Below are positions 56,819 to 64,000 of a DNA stretch of 64,000 bases, one piece after another (the stretch's first letter is position 1; the number at the start of each line of letters is the position of its first letter). The translations under genes were made by a program, and so were the position numbers. Source of the stretch: Sphingobium sp. (GTDB lineage: Bacteria; Pseudomonadota; Alphaproteobacteria; Sphingomonadales; Sphingomonadaceae). Under the pieces are notes generated by a model that was given only the letters and a program-made list of their open reading frames with translations, was not told where the DNA came from and made no database searches. The DNA lies in contig CP136575.1 in assembly GCA_035196065.1 (NCBI GenBank), positions 1,962,769 through 2,026,768 of the forward strand. The letters are read 5' to 3'.

Positions 56819-58589
56819 TGCTGCCTCCTGAAATACTGGCGGTACGGGGGATTCGAACCGAGGCGACGCGGCCATTTTGTGGCACTTTCGGCCAGAGATA
56901 TTGGGCAAGCCCGGTCTTGCTGCCACCATTCTTGCCTGTCTGGATTTCATACATCCAATAATTGCGTAGGATCACCGACACATAGCCACGGGTTTCCCAG
57001 AATGGGATGGATTCGATGAACAATAGTGGATCACCATTGTCGCGAATTTCGCTGTTCCACCGCGTCACTGGCGTCGGCCCCGCATTATAGGCTGCGATCA
57101 CCTTGGGCAGCAGTCCGCCGGTTGCGCTCATGTCACGCAGCCGTTCGATATAGCTTTGCCCATATTCAAGATTGACCGTCGGCCGGTCGAGATCGGAGGC
57201 GTTGAAAAAAGCGCCACGCGCGCGCGCCATTTCCTGCGCCGTTCCCGGCTTTACCTGCATCAGGCCGCGGGCACCTGCGCTGCTGATGACCGAGGTGCGG
57301 AACGCCGATTCCTGCAATGCGTGGGCATAGACCAGCGTCGGTTCAATCCGCCATCCCCCGGTCGGCGTCCAGCTTGGCATCGGATAGCGCGCCATCGGAT
57401 CCAGATTTTCGCCCCGCGGGCCATAATGGCCTAGCCACAATTGCGTCGCGGGCAGATTAAGCGCACCGGCGAGCCGGGCGAGGGGGGCATGTTGGCCGGC
57501 ATCGGCAATTCGGGCCTGATGGCGCAAGGCTTGATCGGAAAGGTCGGTCTTGCCGATAGCGGCAAGCGCGATGGCGCTGCGCACATTTTCTTTTGCGGTC
57601 AGCGCCTTCCAATCGGGTGCCACACGCTTCTGGACCTTGGCGGCAACCGCCTCCATGCCCAATGCTTCGGCAGCTAGAAGGCCGTAAAAGCTCTCCTGAA
57701 AGCGGGCTGCAGCCTGAAGCCGCGGTTGCACTTGCTGCGGCTGGCGCGCCGCCATGGCTGCGCGGCTGCTCCAGAACAGTGCAGCAGCACGCAGTTCGTC
57801 ATTGTCGGCAATGCGCGATACGCGGTCAAAACCGGCAAAGGCTTCGCGATGATCGCCCAGCCGCCAGTTGGCGAGGGCGTGGACCCATTCGGCCTGCGTG
57901 CCCCATTCGCCGGCGATTGCGCGGGCAAGGCCGGCAACACGGCGAGCATTCACATCGTCATTTTCGATATAATAGGACCAGGCGACCCGGTAGCGCAGTT
58001 CGGCGATAGCTGCCTCATCAAGCAGTGCGACCTGTTCGTTCAGCAGGGCTTCTGCACCGGCAGGATTGTCCACCTTGATTTCCGCCTGCAGTTTTTCGCG
58101 TAAACCAGCAGCTGTGGCAACGCCATCAGGCAGGCCGCGCTTGGGTGCGCTGCCAAGGAAGGAAAAACGCCGCGTGCCGGGGCGCAACGGCAGGTCGGTC
58201 GCACCGCGCTTTGTCGCCATCCGTTCCAGCTGTTCGGCCTGGGGCAACCAAGGCGCATCGTTGAGTAAAGACTGAAGCTGTGCAGCCTCCACCTTGGGCG
58301 AACCTGCGGCGAGATATAGTTCCGCACGCGCCACATGCTGCATCGGACCGCGCGGGGCAGTATCGATCAAGCGCACCGCATCGGCCCATTTCTTGGCATC
58401 GATAGCGGCGAAAATGGCGGCAAAGCTCTCCCGCTCCTGCGCGCTCGGTTGACCACCAATATTGGCAAGTAAGTCGGGAGATACCGTTTGGCGGAAACTG
58501 TCGGTCGTTCCCGCGATTGCCGGCGTTGTGCACAACAGCGCAACAGCGGTAAGCGCGCAGCGGAAGGAGGCAGATTTGGTACCGATCAC
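56805..58589 (-). CDS. slt: Soluble lytic murein transglycosylase (Slt-type)
   Basis: A 594-residue periplasmic enzyme cleaving peptidoglycan to 1,6-anhydro products. The GTG at 58589 overlaps the upstream glycosylase stop by 4 bases (GTGA) and gives a signal peptide ending near PAIAG. A long helical superhelix region (about 25-400) precedes the SLT domain, with the catalytic Glu in YAHALQESAFRTSVISSAGARGLMQV (seen as LQESAF and SAGARGLMQ), NLEYGQSYI and VIAAYNAGPTPV. Typical of Slt70-like proteins. Confidence 0.9.
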   Translation of the reverse strand: MIGTKSASFRCALTAVALLCTTPAIAGTTDSFRQTVSPDLLANIGGQPSAQERESFAAIFAAIDAKKWADAVRLIDTAPRGPMQHVARAELYLAAGSPKVEAAQLQSLLNDAPWLPQAEQLERMATKRGATDLPLRPGTRRFSFLGSAPKRGLPDGVATAAGLREKLQAEIKVDNPAGAEALLNEQVALLDEAAIAELRYRVAWSYYIENDDVNARRVAGLARAIAGEWGTQAEWVHALANWRLGDHREAFAGFDRVSRIADNDELRAAALFWSSRAAMAARQPQQVQPRLQAAARFQESFYGLLAAEALGMEAVAAKVQKRVAPDWKALTAKENVRSAIALAAIGKTDLSDQALRHQARIADAGQHAPLARLAGALNLPATQLWLGHYGPRGENLDPMARYPMPSWTPTGGWRIEPTLVYAHALQESAFRTSVISSAGARGLMQVKPGTAQEMARARGAFFNASDLDRPTVNLEYGQSYIERLRDMSATGGLLPKVIAAYNAGPTPVTRWNSEIRDNGDPLLFIESIPFWETRGYVSVILRNYWMYEIQTGKNGGSKTGLAQYLWPKVPQNGRVASVRIPRTASISGGSNAAR

Positions 58590-59359
58590 GGACGATCTTT
58601 CTTCACTATCGCCTGCAAATCCTGCCATGCTTGCGCTTTCAAGACAGGGCGCGCCAGCAGGGTCCGCGGGTGGAATGTCGCGACTGTCGCCATAGTGCGG
58701 CCATCTTGGTTAAAATCGGGTAAACCTGCACGCGCCGCCATCAATTCCTGACCCGTAAGCGCCGTGCTCACCGCAGTGCCGAGCAACAGCATGCGTTGCG
58801 GGCGCACGAGCGAAATCTGGTGCTGCGCGAATTTGGCGAGCAGGGGTAGGTCGGCAGGCGGCAACGCTCCGCTTGCAGGGCGGCTATGCGCCAGTGCCGT
58901 GATGTGCACTTGTCCGGAAAGATAGCCGCAGGCGGCAAACATTGCCTTCAATAATTTTCCTGTGGGGCCGTTACCCAATTGACCGGCAGCGATATCGGCC
59001 TCCTCCGGCAGATCGTAAATCACCATCAATTCCGGCTGAGCGATGGAAATGGGCGCGGCGATTTGCCGCCCATAGGCATTTCCGGGTAGCGCGGAATCAC
59101 TGGATATTGCCGCCATCAACCCTTCAAATTCTGCGGGCCAAGCAATGGTCGGTGCTGGTATAGCGGGTGCAGCAGGAGGCGTTTTGGTCGATGCGGTTGC
59201 GCGAGCCACCTGCGCGGGTGCTGGCTCGCTTACTTCGGCAGCGTCATCCAGCCAGGACATCGGGTCATCGCCGCACAGATAATCAACCCCGGCGTCGCGC
59301 CACCAGGCGATGATCGAATCTGCAAGGATTTTTTCCCTATTGGGCTTTGCGACCTGCAT
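58586..59359 (-). CDS. Family 4-like uracil-DNA glycosylase
   Basis: A 257-residue base-excision repair enzyme. It contains the family 4/5 type sequence LMVIYDLPEEADIAAGQL, SGQVHITALAHSRPASGALPP, RPQRMLLLGTAVSTALTG and the final TFHPRTLLARPVLKAQAWQD (compare HP.yLLR.P..K...W.D). The iron-sulfur cysteines of classical family 4 enzymes are not obvious: the GepGe.Ed and Cys-rich motifs are altered, so activity may differ. A long Ala/Pro linker follows the N-terminus. No SOS box is visible upstream. Divergent from the ETF-QO gene. Confidence 0.75.
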   Translation of the reverse strand: MQVAKPNREKILADSIIAWWRDAGVDYLCGDDPMSWLDDAAEVSEPAPAQVARATASTKTPPAAPAIPAPTIAWPAEFEGLMAAISSDSALPGNAYGRQIAAPISIAQPELMVIYDLPEEADIAAGQLGNGPTGKLLKAMFAACGYLSGQVHITALAHSRPASGALPPADLPLLAKFAQHQISLVRPQRMLLLGTAVSTALTGQELMAARAGLPDFNQDGRTMATVATFHPRTLLARPVLKAQAWQDLQAIVKKDRP

Positions 59360-59474
59360 ATCGTTTTACAGTCACTGGTTGACGCGAAGGTCAATTGCTT
59401 GGCATGGCGAATCCTGCCAGTTGAGGCATATTCGAGACAGCCCGAAAGCAACGGGCAGAGAAGGAAGATCGGAC

Positions 59475-61121
59475 ATGAGCGAGCGGGAGTCGATGCCCTA
59501 TGATGTGGTGATTGTCGGTGGCGGGCCGGCGGGCCTTTCAGCGGCCATTCGCCTGAAACAGATCAATCCCGATATCGCGGTCTGTATTCTTGAAAAAGGA
59601 TCGGAAGTAGGCGCGCATATCCTTTCGGGTGCGGTCTTTGATCCCAAGGCCATTGATGAATTGCTGCCTGACTGGAAGGAACAAGGCTGCCCGATGGCCG
59701 ATGTTCCTGTGACCGAGAACCATCACTGGGTGATGACCCGCACCGGCAAATATGCGATCCCGCACATCGCGACGCCGGGCTGGATGCACAATAAGGGCAC
59801 CTATACCGGTTCGCTTGGCAATTTGTGCCGTTGGCTTGCTGGCCAAGCCGAAAATCTTGGCGTTGAAATCTTCCCGGGCTTTCCGGCTGCCGAAATCCTT
59901 TACAATGACGACGGGTCGGTAAAGGGCGTTGCGACCGGTGATATGGGTATCGCGCGCGATGGCAGCCACAAGGGCGACTATCAACCGGGCATGGAACTGC
60001 ACGCAAAATATACCCTGTTTGCAGAGGGTGCGCGCGGACATCTTACAAAACAGCTGAAGTCCAAATTTGATCTTGAGCGTGATTGCCAGCCGCAGGTGTA
60101 TGGTCTTGGCATGAAGGAATTGTGGGATATCGATCCCGACAAGCATGTTCCTGGCCGCGTAATCCACAGCCAGGGCTGGCCGCTTTCGGAAAGCGAAAGC
60201 TGGGGCGGCGGTTTTCTGTATCACCAGGCGAATAATCAGGTTGCCCTCGGCTTTGTCGTTGCGCTCGATTATCAGAACCCACACGTTTTTCCGTTCGAGG
60301 AATTTCAGCGCTGGAAGCAGCACCCCGAGGTCCGCAAGATCCTCGAAGGCGGAAAGCGTGTTTCTTATGGGGCGCGTGCCATTAACGAAGGTGGCTGGCA
60401 GTCGGTTCCGAAGCTTGCATTCCCGGGCGGCGCGCTGATTGGTTGCTCTGCCGGTTTCGTCAACGTGCCGCGCATCAAGGGCAGCCATACTGCGATGAAA
60501 TCGGGCATGCTGGCAGCGGAAAGCATCGCAGTGGCGCTTTCGGCCGATCGTGCGCATGACGAATTGTCGGATTATCAGGCCAATCTCAACGAAAGCTGGA
60601 TCGCCACCGAACTGAAACTGGTCAAGAACGCTCAGCCGGCGGTTGCCAAATATGGCGAAGCTTATGGCACGATGCTTGCCGGTGTCGATATGTGGATGCG
60701 TACCTTGAAAATCGGCCTGCCGATCGAGATGAAGCACCATGCCGATTATCAGGCGACTGGCCGCGCGGATATTTATCGCCCGATCAACTATCCCAAGCCT
60801 GATGGCGTGATCAGCTTTGATCGCCTGTCGTCGGTGTTCTTGTCGAACACCAACCATGAAGAAGATCAACCGGTGCATCTGCAAGTCCGCGATCTGGAAT
60901 TGCAAAAGGTGAGCGAGTTGGGTGTGTTTGGCGGGCCTTCCACCCGTTATTGCCCCGCCGGCGTCTATGAATGGGTGACCGAAGCCAATGGCGATGCGCG
61001 TTATCAGATCAACGCGCAGAACTGTGTCCATTGCAAGACATGCGACATCAAGGATCCCAACCAGAACATCAACTGGGTGACGCCGGAGGGCGGGGGTGGC
61101 CCCAACTATCCCAACATGTAG
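59475..61121 (+). CDS. Electron transfer flavoprotein-ubiquinone oxidoreductase
   Basis: A 548-residue membrane-associated flavoprotein that passes electrons from ETF (fatty acid and amino acid oxidation) to ubiquinone. The FAD motif is VVIVGGGPAGLSAAIRLKQ, with GAHILSGAVFDP and AEGARGHLTKQL; the C-terminal 4Fe-4S site is CPAGVYEWV...NCVHCKTCDIKDP with the four cysteines. The ATG at 59475 follows AGAAGGAAGATC; earlier starts give no similarity. It overlaps the next gene by 26 bases. Confidence 0.95.
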   Translation: MSERESMPYDVVIVGGGPAGLSAAIRLKQINPDIAVCILEKGSEVGAHILSGAVFDPKAIDELLPDWKEQGCPMADVPVTENHHWVMTRTGKYAIPHIATPGWMHNKGTYTGSLGNLCRWLAGQAENLGVEIFPGFPAAEILYNDDGSVKGVATGDMGIARDGSHKGDYQPGMELHAKYTLFAEGARGHLTKQLKSKFDLERDCQPQVYGLGMKELWDIDPDKHVPGRVIHSQGWPLSESESWGGGFLYHQANNQVALGFVVALDYQNPHVFPFEEFQRWKQHPEVRKILEGGKRVSYGARAINEGGWQSVPKLAFPGGALIGCSAGFVNVPRIKGSHTAMKSGMLAAESIAVALSADRAHDELSDYQANLNESWIATELKLVKNAQPAVAKYGEAYGTMLAGVDMWMRTLKIGLPIEMKHHADYQATGRADIYRPINYPKPDGVISFDRLSSVFLSNTNHEEDQPVHLQVRDLELQKVSELGVFGGPSTRYCPAGVYEWVTEANGDARYQINAQNCVHCKTCDIKDPNQNINWVTPEGGGGPNYPNM

Positions 61122-62718
61122 GCTGCTGCTTGGCATCGCCGCCTTGGCGCTTTCGGGCGCGGCGGCGCATGCCGCGGCTGAAGCGCCCACCGACCTTTAC
61201 TGGCATGGACAAAGGGCCGAAATTGCGCGACAGGATGAGAAGGCAATAGCCGCGTATCGGCGGCTGCTTTCCCGTTTGCCTGACAGCGCGGTGGCGTCTA
61301 GCCGCTTGTTCGATGCGGCGCTGCGCACCGGCAATATCGCTGAAGCCTTGCGTGCCCAGCGCGCTGCGGTCTTGGCCGGCAGCGCCGATGGGGACGCCCA
61401 GTTGCTGTTTTTTGTCGAGGCTTTTCGTGGTCGCAAATGGGATGTGGCCTCCAACGTGATCACCCAGTTGGAACGCGAAGGCGATTTTGCCTTCATGGTT
61501 CCGGTGATGAAGGGCTTGCTGGAACAACGACAGACGCGCAGCGGCGGGCTGGACCTTGATGATTTGCGAGAATCGCCTCTCGCCGCCTTTTATGCAGATG
61601 ATCAGCTCATTTATGCCGATTTGGTGGCCGGTCGGCTGAAGCAGGCGCAGATGCGGCTACGTGCGTTTCGCGGATTTGACGAACCGCATGGCCGCGCGCT
61701 TGCGCTTTATGCGATAGCGGCGATGAAAAAAGGCGGTGAGGACGATTTTGCAGCCGCGCTGGAACGGCAGATCGGCGTTGAACCCGATCATCCGCAGGCA
61801 GGGCCTGTGACCCCCGAAATTGGCCTGGCTGCGCAATTTTCCCGTTTGGCACATGCGCTGGCTGAACAGAAACAGCCGGAAAAGGGCCTCTATTTCGCGC
61901 GCCTTGCCTATTGGGTCGCGCCCACCGATGACGCCGCGAAGCTAGTGTTGGCAGAAATGCTGGCAAAGCAGGGTGCGGTTGATGCGGCGCAGGCGATGCT
62001 TGCGTCGATAACTGAAAGCTCAGCTTTCTGGATGGCTGCGGTCGGCGTGAAGTTAGAGATAACGGCTGATCCCGCAAAGGCATTGGCGGTTGCGACTGCG
62101 GCAAGCACAGCCCGTCCGGCGGCGCAAAACCTCAAACTGTTTCGGGCACGCGCTCTGGAGCAAGCCGGTGACCGTAGCGCTGCGATCGCCATCTACCGCG
62201 AACTGACGGCACCTGCCGGCAATGGGGGTGGTTTGCGGCCGCGCGCTTATGTCTATCTGATGCTCGCCTCGGCGCTTGATGCGCAGGGGCAATGGCCAGA
62301 CGCGCGCGCCGCATTGGAACAGGCGTTGCAGATTGAGCCGGTTAATCCGCAGACGCTGAATTATCTTGGGTATAGCCTGTTGGAAAGGCGCGAGGATATA
62401 GCGCGAGGTTTTGCGCTGGTTTCGCGCGCACACCAACTGGCCCCGCAATCTGCAGCGATCGCGGATTCGCTCGGATGGGCCTATTTCCTGACCGGAGACA
62501 TAGAAAAGGCGATTCCGCTGCTTGAGGCTGCCGCCCAAGCTGAAGGTGGTGACGTCGCGATCAACGAACATCTGGGCGACGCCTATTGGCGCGTCGGTCG
62601 GCGGATCGAGGCGCGCTTTGCCTGGCGCGCTGCGGTCGTGCAGGCAAGTGGCGCAGCGAGTGATAGGCTGACCCGCAAAATTGACCTTGGCTGGAGTGAA
62701 GAGGTCGCCGCGCCTTGA
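61096..62718 (+). CDS. Exported tetratricopeptide repeat protein
   Basis: A 540-residue protein with a signal peptide (hydrophobic LLLGIAALALSGAAAHAAA) and a helical TPR array. TPR units are clearest near residues 30-75 and 385-515 (ALDAQGQWPDARAALEQALQ, NPQTLNYLGYSLLERREDIA, AIADSLGWAYFLTGDIEKAI). The start is probably GTG at 61096, with AGGGCGGGG upstream, inside the end of the ETF-QO gene. It ends in a 4-base TTGA overlap with ispE. Similar proteins sit before ispE in other sphingomonads as far as I recall. Likely a periplasmic or lipid-associated scaffold; function unknown. Confidence 0.75.
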   Translation: MAPTIPTCRLLLGIAALALSGAAAHAAAEAPTDLYWHGQRAEIARQDEKAIAAYRRLLSRLPDSAVASSRLFDAALRTGNIAEALRAQRAAVLAGSADGDAQLLFFVEAFRGRKWDVASNVITQLEREGDFAFMVPVMKGLLEQRQTRSGGLDLDDLRESPLAAFYADDQLIYADLVAGRLKQAQMRLRAFRGFDEPHGRALALYAIAAMKKGGEDDFAAALERQIGVEPDHPQAGPVTPEIGLAAQFSRLAHALAEQKQPEKGLYFARLAYWVAPTDDAAKLVLAEMLAKQGAVDAAQAMLASITESSAFWMAAVGVKLEITADPAKALAVATAASTARPAAQNLKLFRARALEQAGDRSAAIAIYRELTAPAGNGGGLRPRAYVYLMLASALDAQGQWPDARAALEQALQIEPVNPQTLNYLGYSLLERREDIARGFALVSRAHQLAPQSAAIADSLGWAYFLTGDIEKAIPLLEAAAQAEGGDVAINEHLGDAYWRVGRRIEARFAWRAAVVQASGAASDRLTRKIDLGWSEEVAAP

Positions 62719-63548
62719 CCCCATCGCATGCGAGCGAAACGGCCTATGCCAAGATCAATCTGGCGTTGCATGTGCGCATGCGCCGGGCCGACGGTTATCA
62801 TGAGTTGGAGACAGTCTTTGCCTTTGCCGAAGATGGCGACCGGCTGACCGTTGCCCCCGCCGAGGGCCTGTCACTGACGATCACTGGCCGCTTTGCCACA
62901 GGGCTGTCTGCCGATGCCGATAATCTGGTGTTGCGTGCCGCGCGCTTGCTGCAGCAACGCTGCGGTATAGGGCAGGGGGCAGCCTTCACCTTGGATAAGC
63001 AGCTTCCAGTTGCTGCTGGCATAGGTGGTGGCTCGGCCGATGCGGCGGCCGCGTTGCGGCTAGCGGCCCGCCTGTGGGGCCTTGATGCCACGCAGCTATT
63101 GACCGCCGATCTTGGCGCGGAACTGGGGGCGGATGTGCCCGCATGCATCGCGTCACAAACCTGCATTGGGACAGGGGTGGGCGAACAACTTCTGCCTTTC
63201 GCCGATGCCGCAATTTCGGGGCGTGCCGTCCTTCTCGTCAACCCGTTGATTGCCTGCCCGACAGGGCCTGTGTTTCGCCAATGGGACGGCATGGATCGCG
63301 GGCCTTTGGATTTTGCTTGCTGGCTTCATGGACGCAATGACCTGGAAAAGCCGGCGATAGCGCTCCACCCCGAAATTGCAGAAGTGCTGCGTCAGCTGGA
63401 TATGACTAAGCCTGATCTGGCGCGCATGTCCGGCTCGGGCGCGACCTGCTTTGCACTTTATGCAAGTGTAGAGGCGCGTAATGATGCTCAACAGGCGATT
63501 GCGGCGGCTTGCCCGCAGTGGTGGACAATGGCATCATCGCTGAGATGA
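62715..63548 (+). CDS. ispE: 4-diphosphocytidyl-2-C-methyl-D-erythritol kinase
   Basis: A 277-residue GHMP kinase of the MEP isoprenoid pathway. It has AYAKINLALHVRMRRADGYHELE with the active-site Lys-Ile-Asn, the ATP loop LPVAAGIGGGSADAAAALR, and RMSGSGATCFALY near the C-terminus. The start is TTG at 62715 overlapping the previous stop (TTGA); no ATG or GTG is in frame close by. It overlaps the next gene by four bases. Pathway partner of dxr at 6654. Confidence 0.94.
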   Translation: MTPSHASETAYAKINLALHVRMRRADGYHELETVFAFAEDGDRLTVAPAEGLSLTITGRFATGLSADADNLVLRAARLLQQRCGIGQGAAFTLDKQLPVAAGIGGGSADAAAALRLAARLWGLDATQLLTADLGAELGADVPACIASQTCIGTGVGEQLLPFADAAISGRAVLLVNPLIACPTGPVFRQWDGMDRGPLDFACWLHGRNDLEKPAIALHPEIAEVLRQLDMTKPDLARMSGSGATCFALYASVEARNDAQQAIAAACPQWWTMASSLR

Positions 63549-64000
63549 GCGAACCTTGGAATATCGTTGGAACGCCCCAGTCCGGCGGCATATTGATCAT
63601 ATGCGACCATGCGTCAAACCATGTGCCGCAGGATGTCGCGCTTGGCATCGATCCGGCTTTGCTGGAACAGCATATTGCCTATGACATTGGCGTTGCTGGC
63701 GTAGCCCGCTATCTGGTCGAACTTGTAGGGCATGCTGCCTTTCTGGCAGTCCATTCCCGTCTGGTTGTCGATCTGAACCGCTATCCGGGCGATGCGAGTG
63801 CGGTGCCCGCGTCAAGTGACGGACACATCATTCCCGGCAATGATCTGTCCGCCGAAGAACGGCAGCGGCGGCTTGATCATTATTTCCATCCCTATCACCA
63901 CCGGCTTGAACATATTTTGGGAGAGGCGCGACCCCGGCTGATCCTATCGGTACACAGCTTCACCCCGCGTCTGGAAACCGATCCGCTTGCGGAACGGCCT
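63545..64000 (+). CDS. N-formylglutamate amidohydrolase, N-terminal part (runs off the window)
   Basis: 152 codons of an open frame from an ATG that overlaps the ispE stop (ATGA). It begins MSEPWNIVGTPQSGGILIIC and has DHASNHVP, VHSRLVVDLNR, HPYHHRLE and SVHSFTPRLE, all marks of the N-formylglutamate amidohydrolase/FGase family. These enzymes release formate and glutamate at the end of one histidine degradation route, but many homologs have no proven substrate. The C-terminal half lies beyond the window. Confidence 0.85.
   Translation, partial: MSEPWNIVGTPQSGGILIICDHASNHVPQDVALGIDPALLEQHIAYDIGVAGVARYLVELVGHAAFLAVHSRLVVDLNRYPGDASAVPASSDGHIIPGNDLSAEERQRRLDHYFHPYHHRLEHILGEARPRLILSVHSFTPRLETDPLAERP

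Noticed and set aside
59538-61190. A 550-codon open frame antisense to the ETF-ubiquinone oxidoreductase
   Set aside because: The plus strand encodes an unmistakable ETF-QO with FAD and 4Fe-4S motifs; the reverse reading has no protein-like features.

Overview
The window is a 64 kb stretch of bacterial chromosome, densely coded and fairly GC-rich (about 58-60 % by eye, not counted). Protein sequences and gene order point to an alphaproteobacterium of the order Sphingomonadales (Sphingopyxis/Sphingorhabdus-like; genus not resolved). Supporting signs are the rpsB-tsf-pyrH-frr-uppS-cdsA-dxr-rseP-bamA-skp-fabZ cluster without lpxD or lpxA, as expected for bacteria that carry glycosphingolipids instead of LPS, the alphaproteobacterial SOS operator GTTC-N7-GTTC, and the trp-moaC-moeA-lexA order. 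Both ends cut genes: a small membrane protein at the left and an N-formylglutamate amidohydrolase at the right.

Layout. 1-1647: partial small membrane protein with an SOS operator, divergent from an M20 peptidase. 1.9-13.2 kb: translation and envelope biogenesis, ending with rpmE. 13.3-14.5 kb: tRNA-His and a leucine-dehydrogenase-type enzyme. 14.5-19.4 kb: cytochrome c maturation ccmC-D-E-F-G-H-I, nearly every junction a short overlap. 19.5-21.5 kb: kup potassium transporter. 21.5-29.1 kb: the least characterised region, with an SOS-box-preceded hypothetical gene, an AHH nuclease, a large two-TM coiled-coil protein, an Hpt-like protein whose phospho-histidine is tyrosine, a membrane protein with a degenerate nucleotidyltransferase-like domain, a DUF2336-like protein and a histidine-kinase-like protein whose H-box histidine is asparagine. 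29.1-33.7 kb: gltA, comEC and lexA. 33.7-42.4 kb: leftward run ppiD-trpE-trpG-trpD-GNAT-YhhN-trpC-moaC-moeA. 42.5-45.5 kb: tpiA, secG, pyrG. 45.6-46.2 kb: hsp20 behind a heat-shock-type promoter and a three-hairpin ROSE-like RNA thermometer. 46.5-54.6 kb: lolC, lolD, glutathione peroxidase, dnaE, acyl-CoA synthetase and DUF1330. 54.6-59.4 kb: SOS-box-preceded radical SAM protein, secreted YbjN-like protein, moaB, slt and a family-4 uracil-DNA glycosylase. 59.5-64 kb: ETF-ubiquinone oxidoreductase, TPR protein, ispE and the truncated amidohydrolase.

How parts work together. uppS, cdsA, dxr and ispE serve isoprenoid, undecaprenyl and phospholipid supply. rseP, bamA, skp, lolCD, ppiD and slt serve the envelope. 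Four GTTC-N7-GTTC sites in front of genes (132, 21523, 33642, 55683) outline a local LexA regulon. The two most striking non-housekeeping signals are the hsp20 thermometer and the paired loss of phospho-accepting histidines in the 25.2-29.1 kb cluster. All domain and family calls come from reading the sequence; no database search was run.
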